From Gammaproteobacteria bacterium (GTDB lineage: Bacteria > Pseudomonadota > Gammaproteobacteria > UBA5335), in contig WOZT01000243.1 in the NCBI GenBank assembly GCA_011620145.1, positions 1 to 5,277 on the forward strand: a stretch of DNA of 5,277 nt, given 5' to 3'. Under the pieces are notes generated by a model. That model was given only the letters and a program-made list of their open reading frames with translations. It searched no databases and was not told the origin of the DNA. Position numbers and translations under genes: made by a program. Positions 1 through 5,277 of this stretch are shown here, one piece after another. Each line of letters begins with the position of its first letter. The stretch's first letter is position 1.

Positions 1-328
1 ACTCAGCCTGATCGGCGTACCGCTCACTGCGGGATTCATCAGCAAGTGGTACTTGTTGCGCGCCACCCTGGAACAGGGTCAGTGGCTGTTGGCGTTGATT
101 ATCGTGGCGGGATCGCTGCTGGCCCTGGGCTATGTCTGGCGCGTGGTGGAACAGCTCTACTTCCGACCGGCCCCGGCCGACCGCAACGTGGTGCAGGATG
201 CGCCGTGGTCCATGCTGGTGCCGACCTGGACGCTGGCACTGGCCAACCTGTATTTCGGCATCGATAGCCGCCTCACCGTGGATCTGGCCGGGCAAGCCGC
301 ACGGGCCTTGCTGGAGGGCGCGCCGTGA
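1..328 (+). CDS. MrpD/NuoN-like proton-conducting antiporter subunit, C-terminal part only (5' truncated by window edge)
   Basis: The frame is open from base 2 and ends in TGA at 326-328, giving the last 108 residues of a membrane protein. It starts inside a signature of the proton-translocating antiporter family (MrpA/MrpD, NuoL/M/N): a G-V-P-L-T-A-G-F-I-S-K-W stretch, where the lysine corresponds to the conserved late-helix (TM12-type) lysine of the proton channel. Two hydrophobic segments follow, then a short C-terminal tail containing N-L-Y-F-G-I-D. In Mrp-type Na+/H+ antiporters such subunits sit in the cytoplasmic membrane and carry part of the ion path. Its stop overlaps the GTG start of the next gene by 4 bp, so the two form an operon. 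The family assignment is strong. The choice between MrpD and a NuoN/L-like paralogue cannot be settled from the C-terminus alone. Confidence 0.88.
   Translation, partial: LSLIGVPLTAGFISKWYLLRATLEQGQWLLALIIVAGSLLALGYVWRVVEQLYFRPAPADRNVVQDAPWSMLVPTWTLALANLYFGIDSRLTVDLAGQAARALLEGAP
313..317 (+). promoter_or_regulatory. Shine-Dalgarno GGAGG for the GTG start at 325
   Basis: GGAGG lies 7 nt before the GTG at 325, inside the 3' end of the preceding gene. It supports the GTG start and the 4-bp GTGA overlap, an arrangement typical of translational coupling. No ATG in the same frame near the N-terminus is as well placed. Confidence 0.75.
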
Positions 329-1803
329 CCCCGGAACTGGCCTTGGTGCTGGCCGTCTTTGCCCCGCCTGTCGCCTCGCTGCTGATTGCGTCAACCGGGC
401 GCTGGCCAAATCTGCGGGAGGCGGTGACGCTGCTGACGGCAGTCGGATTACTGGGCACCGTGCTCCAAGTGTTGCCAGCGGTGCAGGCCGGCGCTCGCCC
501 CGCGCTGCATCTGCTGGAAGTGCTGCCCGGCATGACCCTGGCTTTTTCGGCCGAGCCCCTGGGCGTGCTGTTCGCTCTGGTGGCCGCCACGCTGTGGATT
601 CCGACGGCGCTGTATGCCATCGGCTATATGCGCAACCACCACGCGCCCCATCAGACGCGATTTTTCGCCTGCTTCCCCCTGGCCCTGGCCAGCACCATGG
701 GCATCGCCTTTGCCGACAATCTCTTCACGCTGTTCATTTTTTATGAACTGCTGACGCTGTCCACCTATCCCCTGGTGGCCCACGCCGGCACCGAAGCGGC
801 CCGGCGCGGCGCGCGGACCTACCTGTTCCTGCTGATGGGCACCTCGATCGGATTTCTGCTTCCCGCCCTGATCTGGACCGCTCTGGTGGCAGGCACGTTG
901 GAATTCAAATCGGGCGGCATCCTGGCGGGCCGGCTGTCCCCCGCCGCCGCGCCGCTGCTATACGCCCTGTTCCTGTTCGGCATCGGCAAGGCGGCACTGA
1001 TGCCGTTTCACCGCTGGCTGCCTGGCGCCATGGTGGCGCCCACACCGGTGAGCGCGCTGCTGCATGCGGTAGCGGTGGTCAAGGCCGGTGTGTTCACGGT
1101 GCTCAAGGTCACCTACTACATTTTCGGCCTGGATTTCCTGCAGCAGACCGGCGCCAGTCTGTGGATGGCCTATGTAGCCGGCTTCACGCTCATCATGGCC
1201 TCGCTCATCGCGCTGAACCAGGACAATCTCAAGGCCCGGCTGGCCTATTCCACCGTCAGCCAACTGGCCTACATCGTGCTGGGCGCCGCTACGGCCACGG
1301 CCACGGGCTTCATGGGTGGCGGGCTGCACATCGTCATGCACGCCTTCGGCAAGATCACCCTGTTTTTCTGCGCCGGCGCCATCCTGGTCGCCAGCCACAA
1401 GAGCCGGGTCAGTGAACTCGATGGACTGGGGCGGCGCATGCCCATCACATTCGCCGCATTCGCCCTCGCGGCAGTGAGTGTGATCGGATTGCCACCGGGA
1501 GGTGGGACCTGGAGCAAGTGGCTGCTGGCCAACGCCACGGCCGAGATCCACCAGCCGCTGCTGCTCGCCGCCCTGATGCTCAGCACCCTGCTCAACATCG
1601 CTTATCTGATGCCCGTCGTGGGCCGCGCCTTCTTCCGACCCCTGCCGACCGGCGCGCCCAGCGGAATCGCGGAAGCCCCCTGGGCCTGCCTGCTGCCGCT
1701 CTGCTTCACGGCATTGGCCAGCATTGCGCTGTTCTTCTGGCCCGATCCCATTCTGGATTTGTTGCGCCCGCTGGCCAAGTTGCCTGTGATTGAGGGGCCT
1801 TGA
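325..1803 (+). CDS. MrpD-like monovalent cation/H+ antiporter subunit (proton-conducting membrane transporter), complete
   Basis: The predicted protein has 492 aa, the usual length for MrpD/NuoM-type subunits, and is hydrophobic throughout, consistent with about 14 transmembrane helices. The polar residues of the family's proton path are visible. E141 lies in F-Y-E-L-L-T-L-S-T-Y-P-L (TM5-type glutamate). K222 lies in G-I-G-K-A-A-L-M-P-F-H-R-W-L-P (TM7-type lysine). H247 and K253 lie in V-S-A-L-L-H-A-V-A-V-V-K-A-G (TM8). H335, H339 and K343 lie in the later helices, and K398 follows G-L-P-P-G-G-G (TM12-type). All key residues are intact, so it should be functional as part of a multi-subunit cytoplasmic-membrane antiporter exchanging Na+ or another cation for H+. 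The GTG start is chosen for its Shine-Dalgarno and its 4-bp overlap with the upstream paralogue. A role in an NADH- or hydrogenase-linked complex using the same subunit type cannot be excluded. Confidence 0.93.
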   Translation: MTPELALVLAVFAPPVASLLIASTGRWPNLREAVTLLTAVGLLGTVLQVLPAVQAGARPALHLLEVLPGMTLAFSAEPLGVLFALVAATLWIPTALYAIGYMRNHHAPHQTRFFACFPLALASTMGIAFADNLFTLFIFYELLTLSTYPLVAHAGTEAARRGARTYLFLLMGTSIGFLLPALIWTALVAGTLEFKSGGILAGRLSPAAAPLLYALFLFGIGKAALMPFHRWLPGAMVAPTPVSALLHAVAVVKAGVFTVLKVTYYIFGLDFLQQTGASLWMAYVAGFTLIMASLIALNQDNLKARLAYSTVSQLAYIVLGAATATATGFMGGGLHIVMHAFGKITLFFCAGAILVASHKSRVSELDGLGRRMPITFAAFALAAVSVIGLPPGGGTWSKWLLANATAEIHQPLLLAALMLSTLLNIAYLMPVVGRAFFRPLPTGAPSGIAEAPWACLLPLCFTALASIALFFWPDPILDLLRPLAKLPVIEGP

Positions 1804-1846
1804 GGTGCATCCGATGCCGCTACCATCCTGATCGTCGAGGCCATAG

Positions 1847-1870
1847 AAAAGGCGCCATTTCGCCTTCTTC
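1847..1870 (+). terminator. Weak hairpin after the antiporter gene pair, possible terminator
   Basis: AAGGCG (1849-1854) can pair with CGCCTT (1861-1866) around a CCATTT loop, 45 bp after the stop of the preceding gene. The 3' flank is pyrimidine-rich (CTTCC) but not a true T-run. It could therefore be a weak terminator, a 3' mRNA-stabilising hairpin or chance. Confidence 0.35.
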
Positions 1871-1956
1871 CTGCGTCACTCCAGCAATGGATGAGTTATG
1901 AAGAGAGAATGGCCGCTTGGCGCGGGTCACATTGCGCTATCCAATCCGAATCATTT

Positions 1957-2090
1957 AAGGAAGCGCTGATTTATTCCGCTCTCGTCATTGCGCGTGCAGC
2001 GAAGCAATCCATGCCACACAAAGAATCAACAACCTATGGATCGCCACGGCGCTGCACACCCGCGATGACGGAATAAATCAGCATTTCCTT
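1957..2090. repeat. 134-bp near-palindromic MITE-like / REP-like element
   Basis: The outer 22 bp (1957-1978 and 2069-2090) are inverted repeats matching at 20 of 22 positions. Both contain GCTGATTTATTCCG when read inward. The symmetry continues inward imperfectly: CGTCATTGCG against CGCGATGACG, GTGCAGCG against CGCTGCAC, and ATCCAT against ATGGAT. Only about 20 bp in the centre (about 2014-2034) stay unpaired. Just outside, GAATC on the left and GATTC on the right may extend the inverted repeat after a 4-bp offset. The element is far too short to encode a transposase, as expected of a non-autonomous MITE or a large intergenic hairpin repeat. The motif resembles dispersed intergenic repeats I associate with proteobacterial genomes, but I could not confirm a named family. 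No clear target-site duplication is visible. As RNA it would fold into one long hairpin. Confidence 0.8.
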
Positions 2091-2131
2091 GATTCCAATG
2101 ACCTCTCCCTTTGGCACAAAGTAGGCAGAAA

Positions 2132-2340
2132 ATGCCCCAGACTTACTCCTTCTGCATTCGATTCAATCGGTCGTCCGCGGACACGATTCAATGCGCCGAT
2201 AGCGAGATCCAACCCCTGCGCACAACCGAAGGAGCCCTGATCACGCTGCGAAGCGCTGAATCTGACAAGTCAATCCAGGAAGCCGAACAGCTCGCCCTGA
2301 TTGGCGATGGAGATCCAACCGAAGAAGAAACACAGGCGGG
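2132..2340 (+). pseudogene. 5' fragment of a small hypothetical protein gene, interrupted by IS DNA
   Basis: ATG at 2132 opens about 70 codons of plausible soluble protein: an N-terminal beta-like stretch (Y-S-F-C-I-R-F-N-R), a middle with I-T-L-R-S-A-E-S, then L-A-L-I-G-D-G-D-P-T-E-E-E-T-Q-A-G. The last part has the look of a G-x-G-Y-x-S/T-E-E-E-A-x-x-A-G motif I loosely recall from uncharacterised proteins; no function is proposed. An AGG lies 9 nt before the ATG (2123-2125). At about 2340 the sequence changes abruptly into an IS3 transposase remnant in a different reading frame. The open frame therefore continues to 2473 only as a chimera, with out-of-frame IS residues as its tail. The native C-terminus is missing. 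The fragment starts 42 bp after the palindromic repeat and may be untranscribed. Confidence 0.5.
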
Positions 2341-2523
2341 CTGTGGAGGTCAGTCAAGTAGGAAGCGGTGCGCCTGCATACCTATGACACCGTGTCGCAG
2401 ACGCGCACCGGGCTCCCAAAGTACTTTGCGTTTTACAACACACGCCTGCCCCATTCGAGCCTGGATCGGATGACCCCAGATCAGTTTTACGACAACGCGC
2501 TTCCCCTACCCAGGGCAGCTTGA
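2341..2523 (+). pseudogene. IS3-family transposase (OrfB), C-terminal fragment with in-frame stop
   Basis: In the frame starting at 2341 the translation begins L-W-R-S-V-K, meets an amber codon at 2359-2361, then continues E-A-V-R-L-H-T-Y-D-T-V-S. It ends with F-Y-N-T-R-L-P-H-S-S-L-D-R-M-T-P-D-Q before TGA at 2521-2523. This is the recognisable C-terminus of IS3-family integrase-like transposases, where L-W-R-S-V-K-Y-E-E and R-R-P-H-S-S-L-D-G-x-T-P are typical; here a tyrosine codon has become TAG and one arginine has become leucine. The DDE catalytic residues, including the final glutamate that normally lies just upstream of L-W-R, are absent. The gene is dead twice over: 5' deleted and carrying a nonsense mutation. 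Confidence 0.85.
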
Positions 2524-2590
2524 ACCCATAGCCCCTTCCACTTATAAAACCAGGGTGGACTGTCCAGACAAACGGGGCCAGCTCTGATCA
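2341..2590 (+). mobile_element. Remnant of an IS3-family insertion sequence (right end only)
   Basis: This block contains the 3' end of an IS3-family transposase gene (stop at 2521-2523) followed by a non-coding stretch with the character of an IS3-family right terminus, including TGGACTGTCCA (2556-2566) and GGGGCCA (2574-2580). The terminus probably falls between about 2585 and 2590; ending at 2590 would give the CA dinucleotide usual for IS3 ends. The matching left end, whose sequence would be the reverse complement of GACAAACGGGGCCAGCTC, is not found upstream. Most of the element has therefore been lost, and the left breakpoint is at about 2340. It cannot transpose by itself. Confidence 0.75.
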
Positions 2591-2974
2591 CTGGAAACTG
2601 ATCTTCGGGGTAGGCAGCATCAAAACCACAGGGGCAATGAGGGTACCCACGCCGGGCACAGTCGCCACGCTGGCGGATATGGCCGTCTTACCCGCCACTA
2701 GAGCGGTGTTCGCGCCGGTCACCACGCCTTGTCTGGCGAGATTTGTCAGGCCAGGGTAACTGCTTTGCGCTGCGCGAGCTTTATCACTCACAACCGGCAC
2801 ATTGCGCTGAGTGAGATCGGGAACCGTTTTTTCCATACCGCCAAATTGCACCACATAAGCCTGACCCGAAACGTTAGCCAATTCAAAGGTCATCATTGGC
2901 GTCATGGCGGCCATGGCTGAGACAGGAAGCGTCAACAAAGTACCGAGGGATAACACGAAGGAACGGATTTTCAT
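2588..2974 (-). CDS. Small exported protein of unknown function
   Basis: The predicted protein has 128 aa and starts at ATG 2974-2972. AGGTG lies 6 nt before this ATG; an in-frame GTG at 2983 overlaps that Shine-Dalgarno and is a poorer choice. Residues 1-23 form a classical Sec signal peptide: K-I-R, a hydrophobic core, then S-A-M-A-A, with cleavage probably after residue 22 or 23. The mature part starts M-T-P-M-M-T-F, has a central polar section (about 45-75), and ends with a Gly/Ala/Val-rich hydrophobic stretch (about 88-122) containing P-G-V-G-T-L-I-A-P. There are no cysteines and no lipobox, so a periplasmic, secreted or membrane-associated product is likely. I do not recognise the family. 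The gene runs against the antiporter genes, and its TGA stop (2588-2590) sits at the IS boundary, so its C-terminus may have been shortened. The good signal peptide and ribosome site argue for a real gene. Confidence 0.65.
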   Translation of the reverse strand: MKIRSFVLSLGTLLTLPVSAMAAMTPMMTFELANVSGQAYVVQFGGMEKTVPDLTQRNVPVVSDKARAAQSSYPGLTNLARQGVVTGANTALVAGKTAISASVATVPGVGTLIAPVVLMLPTPKISFQ

Positions 2975-3489
2975 GATGAACACCTATATTTTTTCTTTTC
3001 GGATAGAAAGCGAGATGCCCGCCGAGTTGAGGTCCTGCCAGGATGGCGACCTACTCCAAAGCTACGAGAACAAACTCATTAGGCAAGATGGAGGCCAAGA
3101 CAAAATTCAAATTGGGACGATATATAACAAATTGTAAAACATGCGATTTAAGTATCTTCTTGATGCCTTGAAACGACCAACGAGGAAAGAAAGCGGGAAT
3201 TGAACGACGATTTCTTGTCGCTCGAATAACGGTCTATTGACGCTTGACGTGTTTTGACGCAAGTAAAATTGGCGATTTCGTTGGGCCCCTAAAATTCAAT
3301 CTGGGCTATCGTGCGACTCGCAGGAGTGCCCATGTTGCAAAAATGGTCGGCACGAACCGGATTGACATGACTTGCCATAAGCTTGAAAAAATGGCACGTA
3401 AGATGCCGCCGCTTATCCTCGCCCGGCACTCTCCAGCAGCGTGCTGTGGGCATGGGGATGCACGCGCCTCGGCATGAACCGATTTTTTA
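2975..3489. other. Intergenic region of about 500 bp between divergent genes, no convincing gene
   Basis: This stretch separates the minus-strand exported-protein gene from the third antiporter gene. Its left two-thirds is visibly richer in A/T than the flanking antiporter genes. It must hold the promoters of both genes unless the antiporter gene depends on read-through. An ATATAA box (3122-3127, reading TTATAT on the minus strand) could be a -10 for the exported protein but has only a poor -35. On the + strand TTGACG occurs three times (3237-3242, 3244-3249, 3254-3259), and TTGACA occurs at 3362-3367 without a well-spaced -10. Small hairpins near the antiporter start include GCAT-GGGG-ATGC (3450-3461). 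I see no tRNA or other known RNA gene. Confidence 0.5.
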
Positions 3490-3502
3490 CAGGGAAACCC
3501 TG
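3490..3502 (+). promoter_or_regulatory. Shine-Dalgarno embedded in a perfect 5-bp hairpin before the third antiporter gene
   Basis: CAGGG (3490-3494), loop AAA, CCCTG (3498-3502) forms a perfect stem ending two bases before the ATG at 3505. The only Shine-Dalgarno candidate, AGGG at 3491-3494, lies in the 5' arm and would be occluded when the stem forms. Its distance to the ATG (10 nt) is slightly long but usable. It may tune translation initiation; this is inference from the sequence. Confidence 0.45.
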
Positions 3503-3504
3503 CA

Positions 3505-5202
3505 ATGAGTTTTGAAACCCTGCCCTGGCATCTGCCACCCGGCTGGCCGCTGATTCTGGGCGGTCTGGCGCTGGCCCTGTTTCCGGTTCGGTGGCGGGCC
3601 TGGCTGCTGCCCCTGCCGGCCCTGCTTGCGCTGATTCATCTGGAGCGCTTCGATACCGGAGCCTTCGGTGTGATCACAATGCTCGGTCAGAAACTGGTAT
3701 TGGCACGTCTGGATGCCCTCGCCTGGCCGTTTGCCTGGCTTTTTGCTTTTGCAGCGCTGGTTAACAGCATGTATCTGCGCAGCCGACCCCATCGTCGCGA
3801 AGTCGCAGCGGGACTCATCTACGCGGGCGCGGCCATCGGGGCGGTCTGTGCCGGCGATCTGTTGAGCTTGTTCCTGTATTGGGAACTCACGGCGCTGGCC
3901 TCGACCCTTTTGCTCATCCCGTACGGCGCGCGTCCGGACTATGGGGTGGCGCTGCGCTATCTGGTGGTCCAAGTACTGTCTGGGGTCCTGCTACTGGGCG
4001 GGGTGATTCTGCACCTGCAGGGCGGCGGCACGCTGAGCTTTGATGCCTTGTCCCTGGGCAACGCCGGAAACACCTGGATCCTGGCCGCGTTCGCGATCAA
4101 GGCCGCCTTTCCCCTGCTGCATGGCTGGGTCGTGGAAGCCTATCCGGCCGCCTCCCCCGCCGGCACGGTGTTCCTGAGCGCCTTTACCACCAAGCTTGCG
4201 ATCTATGCGCTGGCGAGGGGGTTCACCGGCACGGCGCTACTGATCCCGGTGGGCGCGGTGATGATCCTGTTCACGCTGGTCCTGGGCCTGCGCGAGGATG
4301 ATCTGCGCCGGACCTTGGTCTACGGACTCATCAACCAACTGGGTTTCATGGTGATGGCCTTGGGCATCGGCACGCCGCTGGCCCAGAGCGCAGCGGTCGC
4401 CCATGCCATCAGCCATGTCTTGTACAGTGGCCTGATGTTCATGGGACTTGGCGCCGTGCTGCTGCGCACCGGGACCACCCACGCCAGCAGGTTAGGCGGA
4501 CTGGGCCGGCAAATGCCCTGGACTTTCGCTTTCTGCCTGCTGGGGACTTTGGGGATGGCAACGCCGCTGTTCGCGGGTTTTGCCAGCAAGTCACTGATCC
4601 TGGCTGCTGCCGATGAAGCCCATCGGGCGGATCTGTGGTGGCTGCTGATGCTGGGGTCGATCGGCATCTTCTTCATGGCCGGGCTCAAGGTGATCTACTT
4701 CGCCTTTCTCGGCCCGGCCTCGAACCGGCAGGTGGCGGATGCGCCCCGGGGGATGCGCCAGGCCATGTTCCTCACCACGCTGGGCCTGCTGGTGCTGGGC
4801 TGCCGCCCCCAACTGCTGTATCACGCCTTGCCCAATGCGGTGGAATACACCCTCTACACCCCCGCGCATGTGGTGGAGCAATTGCTGGTCTTGTCGTTTA
4901 CCGCGATAGCCTTCGCGCTCGCCCTGCGCTGGCGGCTGCTGCCGCGAATGGTGGTCAACGTGTGGGATGTCGATCATCTACAGCGGGCGGTTCCGGGGCT
5001 CTGGTTCCGGTTGCAACAACGCCTTGCCGAACGGCGCAAGCGTGCCCAAGCCAGTCTCTGGCGCCTCACGCAAACCATGACCGACCGCCTCGCTCGGGAT
5101 GAAGGTGAAGAATCGGTCCTGGTGCGCCATTGGCAAACCGGCAGCATGGCGCTGTGGGTGGCGATTTCACTGGCGGGGTATTTGCTGCTCTATTTCGTGT
5201 AG
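3505..5202 (+). CDS. Divergent MrpD-like Na+/H+ antiporter subunit with C-terminal extension, complete
   Basis: The predicted protein has 565 aa, with a proton-antiporter membrane core and about 70 extra residues compared with the 492-aa paralogue upstream. Family marks are E127 in L-F-L-Y-W-E-L-T-A-L-A-S-T (TM5-type glutamate), K199 in F-A-I-K-A-A-F-P-L-L-H-G-W (TM7-type lysine, H206 nearby), K230 in L-S-A-F-T-T-K-L-A-I-Y-A-L-A-R, H300 and H304, and K362 in F-A-G-F-A-S-K-S (TM12-type). The usual TM8 histidine of the S-A-L-L-H-A motif is replaced by Phe-Thr-Thr. From about residue 482 a V-N-V-W-D-V-D segment recalls the N-L-D-x-D-W tail of Mrp/Mbh-type subunits. An Arg/Lys-rich amphipathic stretch (about 500-535) and a last membrane helix (about 546-565) follow. 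It probably works in the same membrane antiporter complex as the two upstream paralogues, from which it is now separated by 1.7 kb. The ATG start is the first in frame with a usable AGGG. Confidence 0.92.
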   Translation: MSFETLPWHLPPGWPLILGGLALALFPVRWRAWLLPLPALLALIHLERFDTGAFGVITMLGQKLVLARLDALAWPFAWLFAFAALVNSMYLRSRPHRREVAAGLIYAGAAIGAVCAGDLLSLFLYWELTALASTLLLIPYGARPDYGVALRYLVVQVLSGVLLLGGVILHLQGGGTLSFDALSLGNAGNTWILAAFAIKAAFPLLHGWVVEAYPAASPAGTVFLSAFTTKLAIYALARGFTGTALLIPVGAVMILFTLVLGLREDDLRRTLVYGLINQLGFMVMALGIGTPLAQSAAVAHAISHVLYSGLMFMGLGAVLLRTGTTHASRLGGLGRQMPWTFAFCLLGTLGMATPLFAGFASKSLILAAADEAHRADLWWLLMLGSIGIFFMAGLKVIYFAFLGPASNRQVADAPRGMRQAMFLTTLGLLVLGCRPQLLYHALPNAVEYTLYTPAHVVEQLLVLSFTAIAFALALRWRLLPRMVVNVWDVDHLQRAVPGLWFRLQQRLAERRKRAQASLWRLTQTMTDRLARDEGEESVLVRHWQTGSMALWVAISLAGYLLLYFV

Positions 5203-5277
5203 ACGATTTCTGCGCCGTCCAAGGCCCGCCACAGGCAGCGGCCACCGCTGGCCTTGTCCAGATCGGCCAGCATGCGT
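5190..5277 (-). CDS. C-terminal end of an unidentified minus-strand gene (truncated by window edge)
   Basis: Reading leftwards from the window edge, one minus-strand frame stays open for 28 codons and stops at TAG (5192-5190). It gives R-M-L-A-D-L-D-K-A-S-G-G-R-C-L-W-R-A-L-D-G-A-E-I-V-Y-T-K. Codon third positions are mostly G/C, as in the antiporter genes, which favours this frame over the two other open minus-strand frames. The piece looks like the end of a soluble protein (helix, then beta strand), but it is too short to assign. It would converge on the antiporter gene and overlap its 3' end by 13 bp (5190-5202). An alternative is non-coding spacer DNA. Confidence 0.4.
   Translation of the reverse strand, partial: RMLADLDKASGGRCLWRALDGAEIVYTK

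Noticed and set aside
958..1598. Long minus-strand open frames (e.g. 958-1551 and 1269-1598)
   Set aside because: They are antisense to a well-supported antiporter gene and arise from its high GC content; their translations are low-complexity and show no domain.
1929..1948. Second partial copy of the palindromic repeat next to it (CATTGCGC ... CAATCC)
   Set aside because: Only two short words are shared with the interior of the repeat; this is too little to separate from chance.
1891..2076. Open frame of 61 codons on the + strand
   Set aside because: It runs through most of the palindromic repeat, has no protein-like character and no good ribosome site; it is a by-product of the repeat.
2904..3137. 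Open frame of 77 codons on the + strand
   Set aside because: It begins antisense to the signal-peptide region of the exported-protein gene and continues into AT-rich spacer. The minus-strand gene has the better start and ribosome site.
3362..3392. TTGACA at 3362-3367 as the -35 of a promoter for the gene at 3505
   Set aside because: The -35 is perfect, but the best A/T hexamer (3387-3392) is 19 bp away and matches the -10 consensus poorly, so I do not list it as a promoter.
3244..3477. Open frame of 77 codons on the + strand with a TTG start
   Set aside because: There is no Shine-Dalgarno, the start lies inside the TTGACG cluster and the composition is not protein-like. It could be a decayed repeat or gene, but nothing supports it as coding.
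1804..3504. CRISPR array, tRNA or riboswitch in the middle block
   Set aside because: There are no regularly spaced direct repeats, no cloverleaf-like arms with a CCA-ready acceptor and no recognisable riboswitch core.

Overview
The window looks like a chromosomal segment of a GC-rich proteobacterium. The two long genes use mostly G/C third codon positions. Three consecutive ion-translocating antiporter subunits of the MrpD/NuoL/M/N type suggest, by family resemblance only, a gamma- or beta-proteobacterium that invests in Na+/H+ or proton-driven bioenergetics, such as a chemolithoautotroph or halo/alkali-tolerant species. I cannot name the species from the sequence.

Left block (1-1803, + strand): the 3' end of one MrpD-like antiporter subunit overlaps by 4 bp the start of a complete second MrpD-like subunit of 492 aa. 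These two are clearly co-transcribed and probably translationally coupled. A weak hairpin follows the second gene.

Middle block (about 1804-3504): 1.7 kb with no long gene on the antiporter strand, bearing the marks of mobile DNA. In order it holds (i) a 134-bp near-palindromic MITE-like repeat (1957-2090) whose 22-bp terminal inverted repeats match at 20 positions; (ii) the 5' part of a small hypothetical gene (from 2132) broken at about 2340; (iii) the 3' end of an IS3-family transposase with an in-frame amber stop, plus the adjacent IS right end (2341 to about 2590); (iv) a minus-strand gene for a small exported protein (2588-2974) whose stop codon lies at the IS boundary; and (v) about 500 bp of comparatively AT-rich non-coding DNA leading to the next antiporter gene.

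Right block (3505-5202, + strand): a third, divergent MrpD-like subunit of 565 aa with a charged C-terminal extension. Its Shine-Dalgarno sequence lies in a small perfect hairpin. At the right edge, the end of an unidentified minus-strand gene overlaps its 3' end tail to tail.

The most economical reading is that a multi-subunit Mrp-like antiporter cluster, with several D-type subunits in series in one membrane complex, has been split by accretion of a small transposon-derived island. I see no convincing new defence or catalytic system here. The points worth following are the split multi-D cluster, the palindromic repeat, the IS-truncated genes and the structured leader of the third subunit.
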